A DNA stretch of 64,000 bases from Ipomoea triloba (GCF_003576645.1 NC_044917.1:13759449-13823448); one strand, 5' to 3'; positions 22,195 through 34,825 are shown, numbered from the stretch's first letter. A program made the numbers and translations. The notes: generated from the letters alone by a model not told the origin.

Positions 22195-22227
<33 letters not shown>

Positions 22228-22745
22228 GGGGCGCGCTCAGTTGCGAACCATCACCCAGGAAGGAAATGAGAACGTTTCGCATCCGTCCACGTGTCCAAAT
22301 CAACTAATCATGTGTAATTTAAAAAAAAATGATGCGGTGCATTTTCGTAAATAACTCAAACTTTGGTGCAAGTAATTGTGTTATAAGTGCACCTATTTTC
22401 ACTTACAAGTGCACCTATTTTTACTTATAAAGTGCACATATTTTCATTTACAAGTGCAAGTAATTTACCTTGTTAACATTCATGCACCTAGGTGCACCTA
22501 ATTATAACATTAGGTGCACTTAGTATTAATGCCCAGTGTACAATTTACTTGCACCTGTAATATATTTTACTTGCACTTGTGCACCTATTTTCATTGACAA
22601 GTGCAAGTAATTGATCTTGTTTACATTCATGCACCTAGGTGCACCTAGTTATAACGTTAGGTGCAACTACATCTGGACACGTGGGCAGATGACATGCGTT
22701 CTCAGTTCTCTGCTAGGCGAGTGGTTTGCACCTGAACACGATCCT
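22228..22745. mobile_element. Microsatellite-bounded element 4 (type B)
   Basis: The left end GCGCGCTCAGTTGCGAACC and CACGTGTCCAAATC are mirrored on the right by GGACACGTGGGCAG and TGGTTTGCACCTGAACACG. The interior repeats TTACAAGTGCACCTATTTTC. (CA)n lies on the left and a TACA/CATA-rich microsatellite on the right. Confidence 0.65.
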
Positions 22746-22832
22746 ATATACACATACATACATACATATATATACATACACACACACATACATACATACA
22801 CACACACATACATACATGCATACATGCATGCA

Positions 22833-22917
<85 letters not shown>
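22746..22917. repeat. Compound (CATA)n/(CA)n/(TA)n microsatellite
   Basis: Mixed CATACATA, ACACAC, CATGCATG and ATAT tracts between two elements. Confidence 0.95.
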
Positions 22918-23488
22918 TGGATCATATGAGAACAAGTCCATAGAAGAAAAGTAATAACTAATCACAACCTTACATCTAGAAAAACTGAACGCACCAGATC
23001 AGATTTAAAAAAAAAAACGCGGTGACAATTTTGTAATTATCACCAACATTACTAACAAACGTGAACACTAAAATTTGTTATTTAGTATTAACGTTTTACA
23101 CATTTGGTGTTAACATTTTGCACTTGCAAAAATGCGAAAGTACATTGCAATTAGTGAGTTTTATGACCGAGTTTTTGATTTTATTTGGTTCAATGGTTCA
23201 CTTTTTACTGGTAATTAAGGTATAACATTTACAGTTTAGATTTAAAATTTAGCTTTTTCGTTGATTTTATAGAATTTACTAGGTTTGCATATTTAGTTGT
23301 TAAAGATTGCATATTAAGCTTTAAAGTTTAGATAGTGGAGTAGATGATAATTAAGAAACTGCCACCGCGTCTTTTGTTTTTTTTTTTTTTATATTTTAAA
23401 ATCTTATCAGATCGGTCAAATTTTTAGAGATGTAAAGCTAAGATTGCTTCTTATTTTCTCATATGGAAGTGTTCTCAGAAGATTCATA

Positions 23489-23490
<2 letters not shown>
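22918..23490. mobile_element. Microsatellite-bounded element 5 (type C)
   Basis: Arms of about 110 bp pair imperfectly: GGATCATATGAGAACAAGTC...TTACATCTAGAAAAACTGA...CGCGGTGAC on the left, and reverse complements (ACCGCGTC...TTTAGAGATGTAAAGC...GTTCTCAGAAGATTCATAGC) on the right. (TA)n is on both sides. Confidence 0.65.
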
Positions 23491-24569
<1,079 letters not shown>

Positions 24570-24574
<5 letters not shown>

Positions 24575-24921
24575 CTGTTCAAATGTGGCCGCGCCTCCCC
24601 GTGCGGTTCACACCACTCAATGTTAGAAAATGCATCACTCAACGTTAGAAAACGCACCACAATGAAAACACATAAAAACACCATAAAACACACCACACAC
24701 CCAAAATAATGCACCATAACTCCCCTGCCCCTAATGGTGCATTTGTTAACACTGTGTGGTGTATATTTACATACCTAGTGGTGTGTTTTTTTATGATGCG
24801 TACCTAATGATGCACATTTGTGTGGTGTATTTTCTAATATTGAGTGGTGTATATTTGTATACATAGTGGTGCGGCCGCACTGACCACACGTTAAGGGGCG
24901 ACCACACCTGATCATGACCAC
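24570..24921. mobile_element. Microsatellite-bounded inverted-arm element 7 (type A)
   Basis: Left TTCAAATGTGGCCGCGCCTC, right GACCACACGTTAAGGGGCGA, with CACCACTCAATGTTAGAAAA mirrored by TTCTAATATTGAGTGGTGTA. (TA)n lies on both sides. It is very similar in layout to elements 1 and 3. Confidence 0.75.
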
Positions 24922-25724
24922 ATATATATATATACTTTGCATTATACAGGTGCAAGAGTTATGTGGAAAAAAAGAAAAAAAAAAAGAAAAAAGAGCTAGG
25001 GGAGACTGGAGAATTTGGGTGATTCATAAGATTTTGAGAAAGTATAAAAATATGTATTAATATTATATATTTATATTATACAGAAAACTATAGATATAAT
25101 CTCCTGGATCTCTCCCAAATCCCAATCAACACGGAGATCGAAAAAATAAATGCAGAAGGTACTAATTAGTTTACTCTTTCTTCTTCATGCAAATGGTACA
25201 ATCCTACGTACAATATTCCTAAAGTAATAGTTTCGATAGGTGGTTGATCATGTGCACCAAACCAAATTTAATAAAACAGGCTCAATTATTTTTTAATTTT
25301 TTTGAGGAAAAAGCAAACTGTATTAATTCAGTTATTCAAATCAAAGTACAAATCGTTGATAACAAATGAATTGAAGGAGGGATAGTATTCCTCCTGATGT
25401 ATAGACATAGAAAAAGTTTTCCTAACAAAGAAATTGACAACTGTAGTCGCAGTATGGATTCCATTTATTTAATTTAAGTATATACGTTAAAATAAATTAA
25501 GGTGGCGTTTAGATAGAGAGACTTTTATACACTACTATAAGATTTGATGTTAATTATTATGTTTTCTTTTTCTGCTTTTGTTAACATACTATTGGATTTA
25601 AGTCTTTTGGTAATTATAAAATTCATTGTTATCTCTTCACATATTTTTGAATAATAAAATAAAAAATGCGAAAGAAAATAATAAAACAAATAAAAAAGAT
25701 GATTGTCCACATATTAAATATGAA
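24922..25724. other. Intergenic; no gene recognised
   Basis: AT-rich sequence with a short (TA)n next to element 7 and an A/G-rich run near 24970-24995. No coding or RNA signal. Confidence 0.55.
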
Positions 25725-25730
25725 ATTTTT

Positions 25731-27206
25731 GGCTAAAGTGTCATCTCGCACCATGAACCATAAGCAATTCTTCATGCCGCACCATGTTCTTTCATAAGTG
25801 ATTATTCGATTTCCAAACCATTAATTTTTTTCGCCTAGAACTTTTTGCAAGTTACCTACAAGTTACTGGTAATTTATGCTGACATTCTAACACCTCCAGC
25901 CAGCTACGTAAACAATCTTTTTCCTTCTTTTCCTGCATGTACCTAAGGTAAAGCTCATACTTACTGCTTCGTCCAGTTCCATCTAGCACCGCATACTTAT
26001 ATAATTACTAATACATATATTTATTTACTTACACAAGAAAAAATAATAATATTTGACCAACGTTTGCTACACATTGCCAGTTCTCATGACACAGACTCCC
26101 AGGCTGCAAGCTCAAGTCATGGGGAGGGTTATATATAGAGTTTTCCATTGTTCTAAACCATCAACAATGAAGGCGATCAAGAGCGAGGGAAAAACCAGCT
26201 CAATCAGGCTGCAGCTTCTGAGAAGATCAAAACTCTGCAATTCTGGACTCACTGTTACATCAAGATGAGCCAAGTAGTATTATATCACATGCTCTTCTCT
26301 CACCAGATTATCATGCTCAAATGTCTAATGAATCTGAGAAAGTAATGCTAGAATCTTCAGGTTCTGAATCATCAAGTTCCTAGGATCCATCATTTTACAC
26401 TAATGTTCTGCATGCCTGCAATTAATTTCACCCAAGTTCAATATTCTGTTGTTCAGCTTGCAACCTCCAAATAGTACTTAAAAATTCCCCCACTGTAGAC
26501 TCTACACGCTCACTAAGAGCTTCCCCTATAGCCTTCCCCAAGAAGAAAGCATCCAGAATGATTTCTCATTCTCACCTGCAAAATTCAGCTTTTATCGCCC
26601 AATCTATTTAACTTATTCTAACATCATAAATTCCTAATACTCGAATTAAAATTGGTTTAAACAAATAATAATAATAATAAAGTAGGAAAATATTATGGAT
26701 TAAAGATAATTCAAACCCCAAAAAAGAAAATTCATGAAAACAAAAAAAGAGAAAAAATATTCTCAAAAAAAAAAGAAAAAAAAAAGAGAAAATAAATTAC
26801 CAGGAGCAGGGCCACCGGGACTCACACTGCTACAACATCTGAGCGTCAATCTTCGGGACTAGAGATTCATGGAAGGGAGAAGATGGCGGGACGACGTGCC
26901 TGGGGCGATATAACAACGTTGTTGTGGGAGATGAAATCTTGAATGAGTACGAGGATACGAATAAACTAAGGAGGAAGACTACGATCTTTGATTCTGAGGG
27001 TTGACTTAAAAATTTGGGATTGACTTTAAAAAAAGGTCCAGTTCAGCTAATAACCTGTGTCATGTCATCATAGTAACTTGAAAACCTGGAAAAAGTTCTA
27101 GGTGAAAAAATTTTGATGGTTTAGGAATCAAATAATCACTTATGAAAGCACAGGGTATGGCATGAAGAATCGCTTAGGGTTTATGGTGCGAGATGACACT
27201 TTAGCC
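25731..27206. mobile_element. Long-TIR DNA element carrying a captured gene fragment (Pack-type)
   Basis: The terminal inverted repeats are about 130 bp: GGCTAAAGTGTCATCTCGCA at the left is matched by TGCGAGATGACACTTTAGCC at the right. Pairing continues through TTCATAAGTGATTATTYGAT and CCTAGAACTTTTT. There is no transposase. The interior includes a two-exon host-like segment on the minus strand (26428-26575 and 26801-26990). TIR length suggests a MULE or similar superfamily; no clear target duplication was found. Confidence 0.7.
26428..26990 (-). pseudogene. Captured fragment of a chloroplast-protein-like gene
   Basis: On the minus strand, an upstream exon (about 26990 to 26801) reads into CCSSVSPGGPAPG at a GTAATT donor. 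A second exon (26575 to 26428, acceptor TTTTGCAG) reads LDAFFLGKAIGEALSERVES and TVGEFLSTIWRLQAEQQN before a stop. This resembles, from memory, a small family of chloroplast-targeted proteins of unknown function (At4g13200-like): transit peptide, then an ILDAFFLGKALAE...GEVLST-GRLQAEQQ-type helix. A one-base frameshift separates the exon 1 frame from the exon 2 frame, so it is broken. Only the N-terminal exons are present. Confidence 0.55.
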
Positions 27207-27487
27207 GAAATTTTAAGATACACATGTGTGTGTGCATATAATTTTATTTTATATTATTATTTCTTTTTATATTTTTATTTCTATTTATTATTTAATTTGA
27301 TTTCAGTTCCTATTTGCTACAAAAAAAAAAAAAAGATTATATATATCTACTCAAACTCATTACCATTACCAAATATTTGATTCTCATTACCATTATTTCA
27401 ATTTTAATGTTTGAACCAAACACACCCTAAAAATATAATAGATAGATAATGATGAAAGATCCCTGGGCAATAAACAATATAGACATA

Positions 27488-27850
27488 AACTTGTGTGAGA
27501 TAGTTTTACGAACAATGGTTCGTGAGACGGGTCAGGTAAGGATGAAAATGCAATACTTATACTAGAAAATGTAATACTAATCGGGAATAAAGTATTTGTT
27601 ACTTATAAAGTAAAGTGTAATACTTTTGAGGAAAAAATGTATAGTAATACGTACTTTTATATTTAAATTTAAAAATATTACATTTTTTTATCAAAATTAA
27701 GTAATACATACACTTTCCCTTATAACTTATAAGTAATTTAACAAATACTTTATTCCTTATTAGTAATATATTTTTAAGTATAAATATTACATTTCTATCT
27801 TAACCCGATTCATCTCACGAATAAAAATTCATGAGAAAATCTCACAAGTG
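27488..27850. mobile_element. Foldback MITE, CTTGTGTGAGACCG family
   Basis: The left end ACTTGTGTGAGATAGTTTTA is paired with the right end AAAATCTCACAAGT. Inner arms share ATGCAATACTTATAC and ATAAAGTATTTGTTACTTAT with the copy in intron 1 of the MADS-box gene. Confidence 0.7.
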
Positions 27851-27903
27851 AGTCACTCAACAATATATTGTAATGTATTGAGCTCTATACATGTATGTGT
27901 ATA

Positions 27904-27918
27904 TAAATAAATAAATAA

Positions 27919-28004
<86 letters not shown>
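27904..28004. repeat. (AAAT)n-(AT)n microsatellite
   Basis: Four to five AAAT units followed by about 80 bp of AT. Confidence 0.95.
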
Positions 28005-28007
<3 letters not shown>

Positions 28008-28935
28008 CCGCATTAGATGTGAACAGCCTCTCCCGTGCGGCTGTGTGGCCTGATTTGCACCATTAGATTCCATGATCTAAGGCTTCATATTAATCCAAAC
28101 AATACATGCGCTTGATCTTTAGTTATGCAAACGGGGCGGATAATGTTGACAATTCACTACAATTTCAAAACCAGATTAGACGACGACAGAGACTTGAAGT
28201 CGACGAGCACTGAGCAACGAACACCAGACGAGCGTAGAAGGACTCCATCACTAGCAACGAGCGCTCCGTTCTGAACAAAACGCACCGGTCGACTCCAACA
28301 GAGTAACGAGAATGGAGTAATTCGCAACAGTCTGTGCATTATCAACATTAATCTGGTTCATATTTGAGATAATATTGGTGTAATTCGCAATAGTATGTGT
28401 ATTTGGTGTGTGGTGGTTAAGTGATGTGTTTTAATATGAGAACTGATGCATTTTATAACGTATAATGGTGTGTTTCAATACGTTTGTTGGTGCATTTGAA
28501 TTGACTAGGTGTATTTCGGTATGGCGGGAAATGGTGTGTTTTAATTTGTCCAGTGGTGCATTTTATAACGTAGAATTGTGTGTTTTAATACACATGGTGG
28601 TGAATTTTACGAGAGTAGTTGCATTTTGTGTGGTGGTTAAGTGGTGTGTTTTAATTTGAGAGCTGGTGCATTTTATAACGTAGAATAGTGTATTTTAATA
28701 CACATGGTGGTGAATTTTATGAGAGTAGTTGCATTTGGTGTGTGATGGTTAAGTGGTGTGTTTTAATCTAAGAACTGGTGCATTTTACAACGTAGAATGG
28801 TGTGTTTTAATACATTTGTTGGTGCATTCTGTACCCTAATATTACCTTCTCACTTACAATTACCTCAATCTAGCTGCATATATTGGGCCGCACGACCGCA
28901 CCTACTCTCTGCATGCCGCATTTGGATTAAATTCT
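28005..28935. mobile_element. Microsatellite-bounded element 8 (type A-like, long)
   Basis: Left GGCCGCATTAGATGTGAACA and CCGTGCGGCTGTG; right GGGCCGCACGACCGCACC and GCATGCCGCATTTGGA. The interior (28360-28830) is a degenerate tandem array of GGTGTGTTTTAATACA/GGTGCATTTTATAACGTA words. (TA)n lies on both sides. Confidence 0.65.
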
Positions 28936-28949
28936 ATATATATACACAC

Positions 28950-28985
<36 letters not shown>

Positions 28986-29557
28986 GTATATACACATATA
29001 TATGTATATACACATATATGTNNNNNNNNNNNNNNNNNNNNNNNNNNNNNNNNNNNNNNNNNNNNNNNNNNNNNNNNNNNNNNNNNNNNNNNNNNNNNNN
29101 NNNNNNNNNNNNNNNNNNNNNNNNNNNNNNNNNNNNNNNNNNNNNNNNNNNNNNNNNNNNNNNNNNNNNNNNNNNNNNNNNNNNNNNNNNNNNNNNNNNN
29201 NNNNNNNNNNNNNNNNNNNNNNNNNNNNNNNNNNNNNNNNNNNNNNNNNNNNNNNNNNNNNNNNNNNNNNNNNNNNNNNNNNNNNNNNNNNNNNNNNNNN
29301 NNNNNNNNNNNNNNNNNNNNNNNNNNNNNNNNNNNNNNNNNNNNNNNNNNNNNNNNNNNNNNNNNNNNNNNNNNNNNNNNNNNNNNNNNNNNNNNNNNNN
29401 NNNNNNNNNNNNNNNNNNNNNNNNNNNNNNNNNNNNNNNNNNNNNNNNNNNNNNNNNNNNNNNNNNNNNNNNNNNNNNNNNNNNNNNNNNNNNNNNNNNN
29501 NNNNNNNNNNNNNNNNNNNNNNNNNNNNNNNNNNNNNNNNNNNNNNNNNNNNNNNNN

Positions 29558-29616
<59 letters not shown>

Positions 29617-29689
29617 CACATATATGTGTATATACACACATATATGTATATACACACACACACACACACACATATATATGTGTGTGTGT
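28936..29689. repeat. (TA)n/(CA)n microsatellite with assembly gap
   Basis: TATATACACA-type repeats on both sides of 536 N (29022-29557). Confidence 0.95.
29022..29557. other. Assembly gap (536 N)
   Basis: Undetermined bases inside a microsatellite between two type A-like elements. Confidence 0.99.
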
Positions 29690-30464
29690 GTTCAAATGCG
29701 GCGGCGAGCTCCGGTGCGATCATGCGGCCTAATCTGCACCGTCCAATTTCATTAATCCTACTGAAACTCGCGTATGTTTAAGTGGGGTTATTATGGTAAT
29801 TTTAGTATTTATATTACGTGAATTGGAATTGTGCATTTTAGTACATAGTGTGGTGCGTTTGAATACATGTTGTGGTGCGTTTTATTACGTATGGTGGTGC
29901 ATTAATTGTGTTGCGGAATGGTGTGTTTTAATCTATCCGCTGGTGCATTTTCATATGTAGAATGATGTGTAACTGTGTTGTGGAATGGTGTGTTTTAATA
30001 CGTCGTCTGGTGCATTTTAATCCATTGAATGGTGTGTATTTTAACACATTTGTTTCTAATAAGTGTGGTGCATTTTAATACGTAGAATGGTGCATATTTT
30101 AGCANTGTTTCTAATAAGTGTGGTGCATTTTAATACGTAGAATGGTGCATATTTTAGCACATGTTTTCTAATATGTGTAAATAGTGTATGCTTATAATCT
30201 GACATGAGACACGTTGTGGTACATTTTAATACGTAAAATGATGTGTTTTATTAAGTATATTGATGAATTTTAAGTGAATAGGTGCATTTGGTATATTGTG
30301 TGGAATGGTGTGTTTTATCGGTCCTCTGGTGCGTTTTAGTACATAGAATGGTGTGTTCTGTAACATATATATATTGCGCGTTAATTTGATGAGTTGATAT
30401 GATCTAATGGCTGAAAATAGGCCGCACGGCCACACTTAATGACCAGGTCACACCTGATCATGAC

Positions 30465-30465
<1 letters not shown>
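29690..30465. mobile_element. Microsatellite-bounded element 9 (type A-like, long)
   Basis: Left TTCAAATGCGGCGGCGAGCT, right GGCCGCACGGCCACACTTAA and CACACCTGATCATGACTATA. The interior is an array of GTGGTGCATTTTAATACGTA/AATGGTGTGTTTTA words. (CA)n lies on the left and (TA)n on the right. It contains a 55-bp duplication joined by a single N at 30105. Confidence 0.65.
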
Positions 30466-30507
<42 letters not shown>

Positions 30508-30836
30508 TTTAAGAATTTCGTTTTGTTAAGTGACACCAATAAAGTAATATATATTTTATGCTTGTCAAATTGTGTAACATTATTTATATTTACTCCGTGC
30601 CCACAGGTTTTTGTTTTTTTTTTTTATAATTTTATAATTTCGTAGAAATTTGGAGGATTTTGTCAAATAACCTTCCATTGGAATAGAGTAATACTATATA
30701 TTTACCTCTCTAAAAAATTTCTCTTCAATTTTTCTCTCTTTAGTCACTACAATTTGCTTTGGTTCATGATCAAAACATAATCAACATAGGTCAATTAACA
30801 TTAATACAAAAATTAAATCAGAATTTTTGTACCAAC
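30466..30836. other. Intergenic; (TA)n then no gene signal
   Basis: A (TA)n tract at 30470-30505, then AT-rich sequence without recognisable features. Confidence 0.55.
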
Positions 30837-30837
30837 A

Positions 30838-30932
<95 letters not shown>

Positions 30933-30954
30933 TACTACTACTATTATTATTATT
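30837..30954. repeat. (ATT)n microsatellite
   Basis: About 39 ATT units with three ACT variants near the right end. Confidence 0.98.
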
Positions 30955-31716
30955 AGAGTTAATACTCATTTTGGTCCCTCAATTATTGAGTAGCATTGCT
31001 TAATTTAGTCTTTAACTTTAAAAATTTGTCCCCTAACTTGTAAAATCGCACTCAATTAATTTGATCTTCCGTTACAAAATAAATCCAAATTCCATTAAAT
31101 TGAAGGGCAAAATGGTCCATGCACTAATTTTTTTCATCCCAGTTTTCATCCCTTTGTCGTGTTTCACCCCCTTTCCCTCTAATTTGAAGAGCATGAACTT
31201 GAACTGGTAAAAATTTTAAACAATTTATGTGTCAAATTAACTCTTATTTTAGACCAAATGGTTAATTGAGCACTTGTGATTAGTATATGAGTTTATTTGA
31301 CCCTTCTGCCAAAATAATTTCACCAGGCTACTTGATAGACGATAGACAGCATTTGGGAGAAGAGATCAAGGTTCAAACCTCAGTAGCGGCAGTATGCTCA
31401 AAGTGGGCAAATTTTAAATCAAGTGGACAAATTCCTTGTCGACATTTAGATCAAGTGGGCAAATTCCTTGTGAGACATTTAAAGTAGACATTTAGATCTT
31501 CGCTACGTTTTAAGAGAAGAACTGTACTATATTTGATTTGAGATGGATATTTCCAATCATTTTTTATGATTGAAATTCCAACTACTTTAGATACACCATT
31601 AATTTTTATCCAAAAGAGTTTAAAAGTAAATTCAAAATATTCGTCTACATTATTTTTGATAGTTGAAACAGTGAAATGAAGGAACCAGAGTCCAGAACAT
31701 ATAAAATAGGGTAATA
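30955..31716. other. Intergenic; possible retroelement or SINE traces
   Basis: A GGTTCAAACCTC word at 31371-31382 resembles a tRNA B box, and AAGTGGGCAAATT phrases repeat at 31400-31460. Neither is enough for a call. No gene seen. Confidence 0.4.
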
Positions 31717-31801
31717 CTTGTGTGTCGGATCTTTGATTAATGGGTCAGATTTTGACTCATTAATCAAAATTAAGACCGTCAGACAATCTCACACAAATTT
31801 T
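31717..31801. mobile_element. Miniature copy of the CTTGTGTGAGACCG foldback family
   Basis: 85 bp: left ACTTGTGTGTCGGATC, right CAGACAATCTCACACAAATT, with an inner perfect palindrome TTGATTAATG...CATTAATCAA. Arms pair directly with almost no spacer. Confidence 0.6.
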
Positions 31802-32048
31802 TACTTATAAAATGAGTATAAACTAATTAAAGCCGGCAATAATAATATTATATTGAACATATATAAATACATAGAGGTAAATCTTAGAGTAGCGCGCGAT
31901 GAACGTGCCTTAGCTTTACGCAACACACATATGTGAAGTACGTACGTCTCTAGGCCGGCATGCATGCACATACACCCTCCAATTTTTATTTATAATATTC
32001 TTACTGACTATAGCCGTACCAATGCAAACAATTAATTAAAGTTATTTA

Positions 32049-33515
32049 TTATCTAGTAATCTGGGCAATGAAACTATCCATCTCCAGCCGAGAAATGCCA
32101 CCTTCCATTACTGACTCCTTCACGGCTTTCCCCACTTGTGCCGCCTTATTCCTCAGCTCCTCTCCTTCCGGAGACGCCATCAATCTCCTTATGGCGTTTC
32201 GGATTGTGCTGGACCTTATTATTTCATCCCTCCGTTCCCAATCCCTTATGGGTATCCCGGTTTTAAGGACTTCTGTGATGAGAATGGCGTTCCTAGGCTG
32301 GTCATATTGGATAGGCCAGGTGGCTAGGGGGACTCCCCTGCACATACTTTCCATGCAGGAATTCCACCCGCAATGACTCAAGAACCCGCCTGTTGAAATG
32401 TGGTCTAATATCTCTAATTGGGGTACCCAGTCTCGAATAATAAGCCCTCGCCCTTTGACCCTCTCCTCGAACCCGGCCGGCAACTTTATTTTGGTGTTTT
32501 TGTACCCTTTGGTTAGGTCTTTCACCACCCAAATGAAGCTTTGGCTACTTTGTTCTAGGCCTTCCGCTAGCTCGTAGAGCTGGTGGTCGGAGAGAATTGT
32601 TTGAGTGCCAAATGAGACGAAAATCACGGACTTGGGAGGCTGTTTGTCTAGCCATTCTAGGCATTTGTGGCGTGATGAAGAACAATCATCGTTGCTCTTT
32701 TGTTTAGTTACCACTGGGTTGAACGGACCAATCCCCCAAACAGGCCCTTTTCTCGCTAGCTTATACACCATACCAAGCAGGTCTAGATACGGACCCTCTA
32801 TGGCTCTACAAGAGTCATAAATATTGCCATTGCAGACCGCGTGGCTCTTGCGTTGATCCACGATGAACTTGAAGAACTCGGGCGAGAAACAGGTCGACGG
32901 GGTCGGAAGGAGGTCGGGGATCACGGCCCCGGCCGGGAGCACAAATCTCCCGACCAGCTTCCACAGAAACGACGGGATATGAAGCGCTTTCCGCAGGACC
33001 TCCCAGACGAGCGAGGCGTCATGGAAGGCCGACCCGACGTAGAAATTATAAATCTCGAGGTTCCGCACGGGACCCACCGCGTCCTTTACGGTGTTCACCA
33101 TCAAGGCATCATTAACCACCACGAGCCTCTCGCACTCGGACGAGAGCTCCTTGAGGAGGTCTCCCGTGGGTCGGCGCAAGTACGCGGCGGCGTTCATGGC
33201 GGCGGCTACGAAGTCCATGTAGGATTGGGACTCCGCGGTGGGGTTGATGTTGGAGAGGTAGGTCGGCGGGGCGGGGACGTCGTGGAAACGCAGGGTCGGA
33301 TACTCGGAAGGGGCCCACCCTTCGATCCGTCGCTTCACGGCCGCGATGTCCACGCTTAAACCCACGAAGTAGACCGGCAAATTGTAAGACGCGATGAGGC
33401 GAGACAAATGGAGGAGCAAATTTAGGTGGCCCTGCGCCACAAAGGGCACCACCACCACTATCACTTTAGTTTTAGTATCATATATATACTTTCTTGCAGA
33501 GTTCATAGACGCCAT
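32049..33515 (-). CDS. UDP-glycosyltransferase, zeatin O-glucosyltransferase-like (GT1, UGT93-type)
   Basis: Encodes a soluble cytosolic family 1 glycosyltransferase that moves sugar from UDP-sugar to a small acceptor. The sequence most resembles cytokinin (zeatin) O-glucosyltransferases, but acceptor choice cannot be read from sequence. It is intact and intronless, 488 residues, a normal length. The catalytic His is H30 in VVPFVAQGHLN; the partner Asp is probably D136 in VVVNDAL. The 44-residue PSPG box spans 363-406: it starts WVPQLEILDH, contains HCGWNS (381-386) and E389, and ends DQ (405-406), consistent with UDP-glucose use. The start at 33515 is the first ATG after a TATA box; M4 is a possible alternative. 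The gene is GC-rich compared with its surroundings, which creates long antisense frames with no meaning. TAA is the stop, and AATAAA on the minus strand (32045-32050) overlaps it. Confidence 0.92.
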   Translation of the reverse strand: MASMNSARKYIYDTKTKVIVVVVPFVAQGHLNLLLHLSRLIASYNLPVYFVGLSVDIAAVKRRIEGWAPSEYPTLRFHDVPAPPTYLSNINPTAESQSYMDFVAAAMNAAAYLRRPTGDLLKELSSECERLVVVNDALMVNTVKDAVGPVRNLEIYNFYVGSAFHDASLVWEVLRKALHIPSFLWKLVGRFVLPAGAVIPDLLPTPSTCFSPEFFKFIVDQRKSHAVCNGNIYDSCRAIEGPYLDLLGMVYKLARKGPVWGIGPFNPVVTKQKSNDDCSSSRHKCLEWLDKQPPKSVIFVSFGTQTILSDHQLYELAEGLEQSSQSFIWVVKDLTKGYKNTKIKLPAGFEERVKGRGLIIRDWVPQLEILDHISTGGFLSHCGWNSCMESMCRGVPLATWPIQYDQPRNAILITEVLKTGIPIRDWERRDEIIRSSTIRNAIRRLMASPEGEELRNKAAQVGKAVKESVMEGGISRLEMDSFIAQITR

Positions 33516-33555
33516 TATTGTATTGAGACTCGAGAGTTATAGGATGCTCTTTCGC

Positions 33556-33563
33556 TATTTATA
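33556..33563 (-). promoter_or_regulatory. TATA box of the UGT gene
   Basis: TATAAATA on the minus strand, about 41 bp upstream of the start codon. This implies a very short 5' leader of about 10-20 nt if it is the one used. Confidence 0.5.
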
Positions 33564-33769
33564 TCATCTTTCACATATATTATATTATTTAATTTGCATC
33601 TTTCATTGTGAATTGTGATACCACAGAAATTACTAACACCCATTTTTTTTTTTAGTTTTTCTTGGGAGGGGACAGGGGGTTGGTGCTTGTCAACAAATTT
33701 TATTTTATACCTATATATTTGATTAGCAATAGAAAAATATTATATGTATTTCTATTCTCTGCTCTCAAC

Positions 33770-34825
33770 ATTTACTCCACATTTCAAATTTTGATGTAGA
33801 CACATTTATAAGAACCTACATGAAGAAAATAGTATAACCTGGAGGGTGTGGTTAAGTAGAAGGGACTCATTCATCCTTAACCAAAGGTCAATGGATCAAT
33901 AATTAAATTATTAGTTTAATTATTTTACACATTACGTTACCTCTGGTGATCTAGTGTGACGCATCTCAGTTGTCATTTTAAATGTGTGGCTAACAACTAG
34001 TACCTTGTAAACAATTATGAATATTTCAAAAAAAAAAAAAAAAAAAAAACTCATGATCTATCCATTTCGATAAATCAACAGTTAAGAATTGTTAAAAATA
34101 TATATATATATAGAGAAATATGCAGGTCAATTTTATAAAAATGAAAACTTAAAAGTTTACAATAAGTATAAAATTTATATGTATTGTTTTTATCAAATTC
34201 TTCAACATTGATAAACATTGATGGGTGATTGAGATCAATCCTCTTTTTACATTACCAGTTATTTTCATTTGCACCCAATCCCCCTCTCTCTGTATAAATA
34301 TATAGAATATAGGTAATCAAATTACATAAACAAACATAATCTAATAGTAAAGAATTGAATAGGAGAATCTAATTAACCAAACCTCATCACCAAAAAGAGA
34401 TTTACTATATTCCGAATGACTTTTCAATATATTATTAGTGGTAGCAGCCTAGCAGGTAGCTCAGTCGTTTTCTTTGTCCGGCCTTTCATAGTTTCATGTA
34501 ACACGTGATGCATGTAAAGAAAACACAAATATGCAGGAGTCCTGTGCAGATGTGCGACAGATCGCGATCGTTGGATTAATTAAGATTAATGGCTAGAAAT
34601 CAATAAGACGGAAAAAAATGTGATGATATTTTGGTAAATTTAATGATATGTTAGTGCATTTTATATATATTTGGTAGTACTATGAACCCAATACACAATC
34701 AAACATTTTCATGTATGTATACCACAAACCAATACTTAGTGCACCACAGACCATCATTTGGAGGTGCAACACAGACTAATACGTAGTGCACCACAGACCA
34801 ACCCCTAGTGCACCATAAATCAATA
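33770..34825. repeat. Tandem segmental duplication, copy 1
   Basis: Shares five or more colinear blocks with 34826-36925: TACATGAAGAAAATAGT, TTTTACACATTACGT, TGCAGGTCAATTTTATAAAA, the block from AACAAACATAATCTA to AACACGTGATGCATGTAAAG, and GCAGATGTGCGACAGAT through TTTGGTAGTACTATGA. Noncoding. It lies upstream of the UGT gene. Confidence 0.8.

Noticed and set aside
28797..29781. Several frames over 240 codons around the 536-N gap
   Set aside because: Mostly undetermined bases and (TA)n/(CA)n repeats; no biological meaning.
30759..30969. Poly-Tyr and poly-Asn frames
   Set aside because: Translation of the (ATT)n microsatellite only.
32841..33359. Long plus-strand open frame (172 codons) antisense to the UGT gene
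   Set aside because: It is a shadow of the GC-rich minus-strand gene, with no domain and a composition typical of antisense frames.
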